64,000 nucleotides of DNA from Streptomyces sp. RFCAC02 (lineage in GTDB: Bacteria > Actinomycetota > Actinomycetes > Streptomycetales > Streptomycetaceae): assembly GCF_004193175.1 (NCBI RefSeq), contig NZ_SAUH01000001.1:4187501-4251500 (forward strand), written 5' to 3'. A program made the translations under genes and the position numbers. The notes beneath the pieces were generated by a model. It did not search any database. It saw only the letters and a program-made list of their open reading frames with translations, and was not told where the DNA came from. Positions 59,366 to 64,000 of the stretch are shown piece after piece (position 1 is the first letter of the stretch; each line of letters begins with the position of its first letter).

Positions 59366-60762
59366 ATGCCTGTCACACCGCAGACCGCACGCCGCAGGGG
59401 CGGGCGGTGGATCGATCAGTGGGACCCGGAGGACGAGGTCTTCTGGGCCACCACGGGCGAGCGCGTCGCGCGCCGCAACCTCCTGCTGTCCGTCGTCTCC
59501 GAGCACATCGGCTTCTCCATCTGGTCGCTGTGGTCGGTCCTCGTCCTGTTCATGGGGCCGGAGTACGGCGTGGACGCGGCCGGGAAGTTCTTCCTGGTCT
59601 CCATGGCCACCCTCGTGGGCGCGGTCGCGCGCGTGCCGTACACGTTCGCCGTCGCCCGCTTCGGCGGCCGGAACTGGACCGTGATCTCGGCGACGCTGCT
59701 GCTCGTGCCGACCGCCGCCGCCTGGGCCGTGATGGAGCCGGGCATGAGCTACCGCACGTTCCTGCTCGTCGCCGTCCTCACCGGCGTCGGCGGCGGCAAC
59801 TTCGCCTCCTCGATGACCAACATCAACGCGTTCTTCCCGCTGCACCGCAAGGGCTGGGCGCTCGGCCTCAACGCGGGCGGCGGCAACATCGGCGTCCCCG
59901 TCGTCCAGCTCGTCGGCCTCCTCGTCATCGCCACGGCGGGCGACGGCAGCCCGCGCCTGCTGCTGGCCGTCTACACACCGCTGATCGTCGTCGCGGCCGT
60001 GCTCGCCTGGCGGTACATGGACAACCTCGCGCCCGTCACCAACGACACCGGCGCCGCGCTCGCCGCCGCGCGGGACGTGGACACCTGGATCATGTCCTTC
60101 CTGTACGTCGGGACGTTCGGCTCGTTCATCGGGTACAGCTTCGCGTTCGGCCTCGTGCTGCAGAACCAGTTCGACCGCACACCGCTCCAGGCGGCCACCG
60201 TCACATTCGTCGGACCGCTGCTCGGCTCGCTCGTACGGCCCGCCGGCGGCGCCTGGGCCGACCGGTTCGGCGGCGCGCGGATCACGCTGTGCACCTTCGG
60301 GGCATGGCCCTCGCCACCTGCGTCGTCATCCTCGCGTCGGCGCGGGAGTCGCTGCCGGTGTTCCTCGCGGGGTTCGTCGCCCTGTTCGTGCTCAGCGGCA
60401 TCGGCAACGGGTCGGCGTTCAAGATGATCCCCGGCATCCACCACGCCAAGGCGCTCGCCCGCGGGATGACCGGCGAGGAGGCGGCCGCGTGGGGCCGCCG
60501 GCTCTCGGGGGCGGCGATGGGGCTGATCGGCGCCGTGGGCGCGCTCGGCGGCCTCGGCGTCAACCTGGCGTTCCGGCAGTCGTTCGGGAGCACGGGCGAG
60601 GGGGTCGGCGCGTTCGTGGCGTTCCTCGGGTTCTACGCCGCCTGCTCGGCCGTCACCTGGGCCGTATACCTGCGGCGCGGCGCACCGGCCGTCGTGCGGG
60701 CCGCGTCCGCGGCGCCGGCGGACAGCGGCGACGGGCGCCCGGCCGCGTACGCCGGGGTCTGA
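59366..60762 (+). pseudogene. narK: Nitrate/nitrite transporter NarK, frameshifted
   Basis: MFS transporter of the NarK type. The N-terminal part (from the ATG at 59366) has WDPEDEVFWATTGERVARRNL, GGGNFASSMTNINAFFP and AGGGNIGVPVVQL, the nitrate-signature segments. After ITLCTFG the reading jumps one frame to MALATCVVILASARESLPVF and runs to 60762. The break is in a G4 run at 60299-60302; G5 gives one frame of about 465 residues with twelve helices. It lies just upstream of nnaR, as in S. coelicolor. An assembly error is plausible because the coding signal is otherwise intact. Confidence 0.85.
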
Positions 60763-60774
60763 GCCGCGGGCCGT

Positions 60775-60812
60775 GTAACACTCGGGAAACCCGGCGGAAC
60801 CCGTCCCGTCAC
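60775..60812 (+). promoter_or_regulatory. GlnR box upstream of nnaR
   Basis: GTAAC (60775-60779), six bases, GAAAC (60786-60790), six bases, GAACC (60797-60801), six bases, GTCAC (60808-60812). The first two half-sites match the GlnR consensus gTnAC-n6-GaAAc exactly, with correct spacing for the rest. A TTGACA follows at 60,819. It implies nitrogen control of nnaR. Confidence 0.7.
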
Positions 60813-60871
60813 GCTCCGTTGACAGGCTCGGCAGCGTTACGTACCGGCACACCCAGGCGGAGCCGCACCGC

Positions 60872-62035
60872 ATGCACCAGCAGCAAGCCCCCCACCAGGC
60901 GCCCCCCGGCGCGAAGCCGCTCGCCGGCTTCACCGTCGGCGTCACCGCAGCCCGCCGCGCCGACGAGCTCGGCGCGCTCCTGCGCCGGCGCGGCGCCGAG
61001 GTCCAGCACGCGCCGGCGCTGCGCATCGTCCCCCTCGCCGACGACGACCACCTGCTGAGCGCCACCCGCGACCTGATCGCCCACGCCCCCGACACCGTCG
61101 TCGCCACCACAGCCATCGGGTTCCGCGGCTGGGTGGAGGCCGCCGACGGCTGGGGCGTGGGCGACGCCCTGCTGCGGACCCTCGGCGGCGCCGAGCTGCT
61201 CGCACGCGGCCCCAAGGTCCGCGGCGCCATCCGCGCCGCCGGCCTCACCGAGGAGTGGTCCCCGGCCTCCGAGTCCATGGCCGAGGTGCTGCAGCGCCTC
61301 CTCGACCAGGGCGTCGCCGGCCACCGCATCGCCCTCCAGCTGCACGGCGAACCGCTGCCCGGGTTCATCGAGACCCTCCGCGCCGCCGGCGCCGAGGTCG
61401 TCGCGGTGCCCGTGTACCGGTGGATGCCGCCCGAGGACATCGGCCCCGTCGACCGCCTGATCGACGCCACCCTCGCCCGCGCCGTCGACGCCGTCACGTT
61501 CACCAGCGCGCCGGCCGCCGCGTCCCTGCTGCGCCGCGCCGAGGAGCGCGGCGTCGGGGACGGCCTCGTCGACGCCCTGCGCCGCGACGTCCTCCCCGCC
61601 TGCGTCGGCCCGGTCACCGCCCTGCCCCTCCAGGACCGCGACATCCCCACCCAGCAGCCCGAACGCTTCCGGCTCGGCCCTCTCGTCCAGCTCCTGTGCG
61701 CCGAGCTGCCCGCCCGCGCCCGCTCGCTGCCGGTCGCCGGGCACCGGGTCCAGATCCGCGGCCACGCCGTCGTCCTCGACGACGAGCTCCGCCCCGTTCC
61801 CCCCGCCGGGATCGCCCTGCTCCGCGCGCTGGCACGCCGCCCCGGCTGGGTCGTCTCCCGCGCCGACCTGCTGCGCGCCCTGCCCGGCGCGGGCCGCGAC
61901 GAGCACGCCGTCGAGACCGCCATGGCACGCCTGCGCACCGCCCTCGGCGTGCCCACGCTCATCCAGACGGTCGTCAAGCGCGGATACCGCCTCGCCCTCG
62001 ACCCGGTGCCCGAGGGGCAGAAGTACGGCGCGTGA
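60872..62035 (+). CDS. nnaR: Uroporphyrinogen-III synthase-like regulator NnaR
   Basis: 387 residues. The N-terminal HemD-like domain (about 15-270; FTVGVTAARRADELGALLRRRGAEV, VDAVTFTSAPAAASLLR) is fused to a C-terminal OmpR-type winged helix (about 290-380; VDDELRPV-like strand, GWVVSRADLLRALPGAG, HAVETAMARLRTALG, VVKRGYRLALD). This fusion is the hallmark of NnaR, which with GlnR activates nitrate/nitrite assimilation genes in S. coelicolor. The adjacent narK and the GlnR box upstream support it. Whether the HemD part is an active enzyme is unknown. Confidence 0.9.
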   Translation: MHQQQAPHQAPPGAKPLAGFTVGVTAARRADELGALLRRRGAEVQHAPALRIVPLADDDHLLSATRDLIAHAPDTVVATTAIGFRGWVEAADGWGVGDALLRTLGGAELLARGPKVRGAIRAAGLTEEWSPASESMAEVLQRLLDQGVAGHRIALQLHGEPLPGFIETLRAAGAEVVAVPVYRWMPPEDIGPVDRLIDATLARAVDAVTFTSAPAAASLLRRAEERGVGDGLVDALRRDVLPACVGPVTALPLQDRDIPTQQPERFRLGPLVQLLCAELPARARSLPVAGHRVQIRGHAVVLDDELRPVPPAGIALLRALARRPGWVVSRADLLRALPGAGRDEHAVETAMARLRTALGVPTLIQTVVKRGYRLALDPVPEGQKYGA

Positions 62036-62116
62036 CGCGGGCACGCGCCCTGCGCCCGCGCCGCCGTGCACTACGGTGGGGCGCTGCGCGCGACAGCAGA
62101 AGGGGACCGGCGGGGC

Positions 62117-64000
62117 ATGGACGTGCGGGAACGCGAGATCGGTGACGAGCAACGGCACCTCGACACCGTCTACCGGCGGCTGGCCGAGAAGATCACCGAG
62201 GCCGAGCACCTCATGGCGGACGCCGCCCGCCTCGTGCAGGTCGGCACCCCCGGTGCGCTCGCGGAGCGCGACGCCCAGGTCTTCCGGGCCGGCCGGCACC
62301 TGGCGCGGCTGAACAACGAGTTCGAGGACTTCCTCTTCGGCCGCATCGACCTGCTGGCCGGCAAGGACGGCGAACGCGGCCCCGACGGCGCCCAGACCTC
62401 CGTCGAGCCCGCCGACGACGCGGTCCGCACCCTGCCGGACGGGCAGGCCGTCGCCGAGATCGCCGAGACCCTCCACATCGGCCGCCTCGGCATCCTGGAC
62501 GCCGACTACGCCCCGCTCGTCATCGACTGGCGCGCCCCGGCCGCCGCCCCGTTCTACCGCGCCACACCGGTCAGGCCGGGCCGCGTCGTCCGCCGCCGCG
62601 TCATCCGCAGCAGGGGCCGCCGCGTCCTCGGTGTGGAGGACGACCTGCTGCGCCCCCGGCTGCGCGCGCTCCTGGACGGCGCGGAGCTGCCGGTCGTCGG
62701 CGACGGGGCGCTGATGGCCGCGCTCGGCCGCGCCCGGGGCAGCCGCATGCACGACATCGTGGCCTCCATCCAGGCCGAGCAGGACGAGGTGATCCGCGCC
62801 CCCGCCGGGTCCGTCACCGAGGTCACCGGCGGCCCCGGCACGGGGAAGACCGCCGTCGCGCTCCACCGGGCCGCGTACCTCCTGTACCAGGACCGCAGGC
62901 GGTACGCGGGCGGCATCCTCGTCGTGAGCCCCACGCCGCTGCTCGTTGCCTACACCGAGGGCGTCCTCCCCGCCCTCGGCGAGGAGGGGCAGGTCGCGAT
63001 CCGCGCGCTCGGCTCCCTCGTCGACGCGTACGAGGCCGACGCGTACGACTCCCCGGCCGTCGCCCGGACCAAGGGCTCGGCCGCCATGGCGCGCGTCCTC
63101 GCGAGGGCCGCGCGCGGCGCGCTGGAGCGGGCGGGGGCGCCGGAGCGGCTGCGCGTCGTGGCGTTCGGCCGCCGTGTCGAACTGGACCGCGACGACCTGG
63201 CCCGCGTCCGGCAGCAGGTCCTCGGCGGCACCGCCCCCGTCAACCTGCTGCGCCCCCGCGCCCGCCGCCTGCTGATCGACGCGCTGTGGCGTGCCTGTGG
63301 CGCCGCGCGGCGCTACCCGGACGGCGAGCTGGCCGCCGAGGCGCGCGACGCGTTCGCCGAGGACATCGGGACCGAGGACGCCTTCACCGGCTTCCTCGAC
63401 GCCTGGTGGCCCGAGCTGACGCCGCTGGACGTCCTGCGGGCCATGGCCGACGAGCAGCGCCTCGCCCGCTGGGCGCGCCGCATCCTGCGCCCGCGCGAGA
63501 TCCGGGCGCTCGCCCGCTCCCTGCGCCGCGTCACCCCGGAGGGCGCCGGGCTGTCGGCCCACGACATCGCCCTCCTCGACGAGCTGCGCACCCTCCTGGG
63601 CGCTCCCGCGCGCCCGGCCGCGCCCCGCGAGGCCGACCCGCTCGACCAGCTCACCGGGCTCGACGAACTCACCACGTACGCCGACCGCGCCGCGTCGCGC
63701 CGTGAGCGCGACGCCGACCGCGAGCCGGGCGAACGCACCGACTACGCCCACGTGATCGTGGACGAGGCGCAGGACCTGACGCCCATGCAGTGGCGGATGG
63801 TGGGCCGCCGGGGACGGCACGCCACCTGGACCGTCGTCGGCGACCCGGCGCAGAGTTCGTGGCCCGCGCCCGAGGAGGCCGCAGCGGAACGGACCGCCGC
63901 CCTGGGCCGCCGCCCGGCACGCCGGTTCGAACTCACCGTCAACTACCGCAACCCCGCCGAGATCGCCCGGGTCGCCGCCGGTGTCCTGGCCCGCGCCATG
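62117..64000 (+). CDS. HelD-like superfamily 1 ATPase (partial)
   Basis: 628 residues visible from the ATG at 62117; the frame is open at the window end, so the 3' part is missing. An N-terminal coiled-coil (DEQRHLDTVYRRLAEKITEAE) precedes the HelD-specific DTVLHIGRLGI-like segment (ETLHIGRLGILDADYAPLVIDWRAP). Then Walker A VTGGPGTGKTAVALHRAAY, Walker B YAHVIVDEAQDLTP and NYRNPAEI. HelD enzymes release or recycle stalled RNA polymerase. HelR, a rifampicin-protective member in streptomycetes, is a possible identity that I cannot confirm. Confidence 0.85.
   Translation, partial: MDVREREIGDEQRHLDTVYRRLAEKITEAEHLMADAARLVQVGTPGALAERDAQVFRAGRHLARLNNEFEDFLFGRIDLLAGKDGERGPDGAQTSVEPADDAVRTLPDGQAVAEIAETLHIGRLGILDADYAPLVIDWRAPAAAPFYRATPVRPGRVVRRRVIRSRGRRVLGVEDDLLRPRLRALLDGAELPVVGDGALMAALGRARGSRMHDIVASIQAEQDEVIRAPAGSVTEVTGGPGTGKTAVALHRAAYLLYQDRRRYAGGILVVSPTPLLVAYTEGVLPALGEEGQVAIRALGSLVDAYEADAYDSPAVARTKGSAAMARVLARAARGALERAGAPERLRVVAFGRRVELDRDDLARVRQQVLGGTAPVNLLRPRARRLLIDALWRACGAARRYPDGELAAEARDAFAEDIGTEDAFTGFLDAWWPELTPLDVLRAMADEQRLARWARRILRPREIRALARSLRRVTPEGAGLSAHDIALLDELRTLLGAPARPAAPREADPLDQLTGLDELTTYADRAASRRERDADREPGERTDYAHVIVDEAQDLTPMQWRMVGRRGRHATWTVVGDPAQSSWPAPEEAAAERTAALGRRPARRFELTVNYRNPAEIARVAAGVLARAM

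Noticed and set aside
62036..62116. Rifamycin-associated element upstream of the HelD-like gene
   Set aside because: GGGGCGCTGCGCGACAGC only loosely resembles the element as I remember it, and it lacks clear symmetry.

Overview
The window is high-GC actinobacterial DNA. The family content and gene order point to a Streptomyces chromosome or a close relative. Runs such as mtrA-mtrB-lpqB-comF-hpf-orrA ... secA, the 1,647-residue NAD-glutamate dehydrogenase, pkaA-pkaB-prfB, ftsE-ftsX-smpB-ssrA and narK-nnaR are, from memory, in the same relative order as in Streptomyces coelicolor. Leaderless genes with TAnnnT -10 boxes and long GC-rich terminator hairpins also fit.

1-3,390 is the end of an rRNA operon: the 16S-23S spacer end, 23S, 5S and a strong terminator. 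3,431-8,779 (minus) is a tightly coupled set of DUF58, MoxR, DUF4350, DUF4129 and a membrane protein. 8,924-17,153 (plus) holds mtnA, the MtrA/MtrB/LpqB envelope signalling system, a ComF-like phosphoribosyltransferase, long HPF and an orphan response regulator. 17,167-23,357 has a YcaQ-type DNA glycosylase homologue divergent from secA, then three small conserved genes. 23,598-31,675 has the large NAD-glutamate dehydrogenase, a polyprenol-phosphate-mannose synthase with a PIG-V-like mannosyltransferase, and an EamA exporter. The exporter is divergent from a CGNR regulator at 31,702-32,220.

32,231-39,210 (minus) has a GalE-like epimerase that lacks the catalytic Tyr, a frameshifted two-domain glycosyltransferase/CDP-glycerol transferase, and a sugar ABC importer without an ATPase. 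39,414-46,729 has an FHA-FtsK-like protein divergent from two Ser/Thr kinases and prfB. 46,959-52,244 has an acidic-repeat LAQTG surface protein, ftsE/ftsX, an S41 protease, smpB and tmRNA. 52,395-54,332 is a MecA_N-type penicillin-binding protein.

54,343-59,023 is the most novel-looking part. Two paralogous TrmB-like/LuxR regulators are transcribed divergently from a 42-residue secreted peptide gene, an ATP-grasp ligase and a DUF1015 protein that appears to start at CTG. A 159-bp MITE-like element with CTAG target duplications lies immediately after the DUF1015 stop codon. I propose a peptide-linked regulatory or small-molecule locus; this is inference. The window then returns to core genes: narK (frameshifted), nnaR with a good GlnR box, and a HelD-like ATPase cut by the window end.

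Both frameshifts (34,960-34,963 and 60,299-60,302) lie in G4 runs that become in-frame as G5, so an assembly error is as likely as true mutation.
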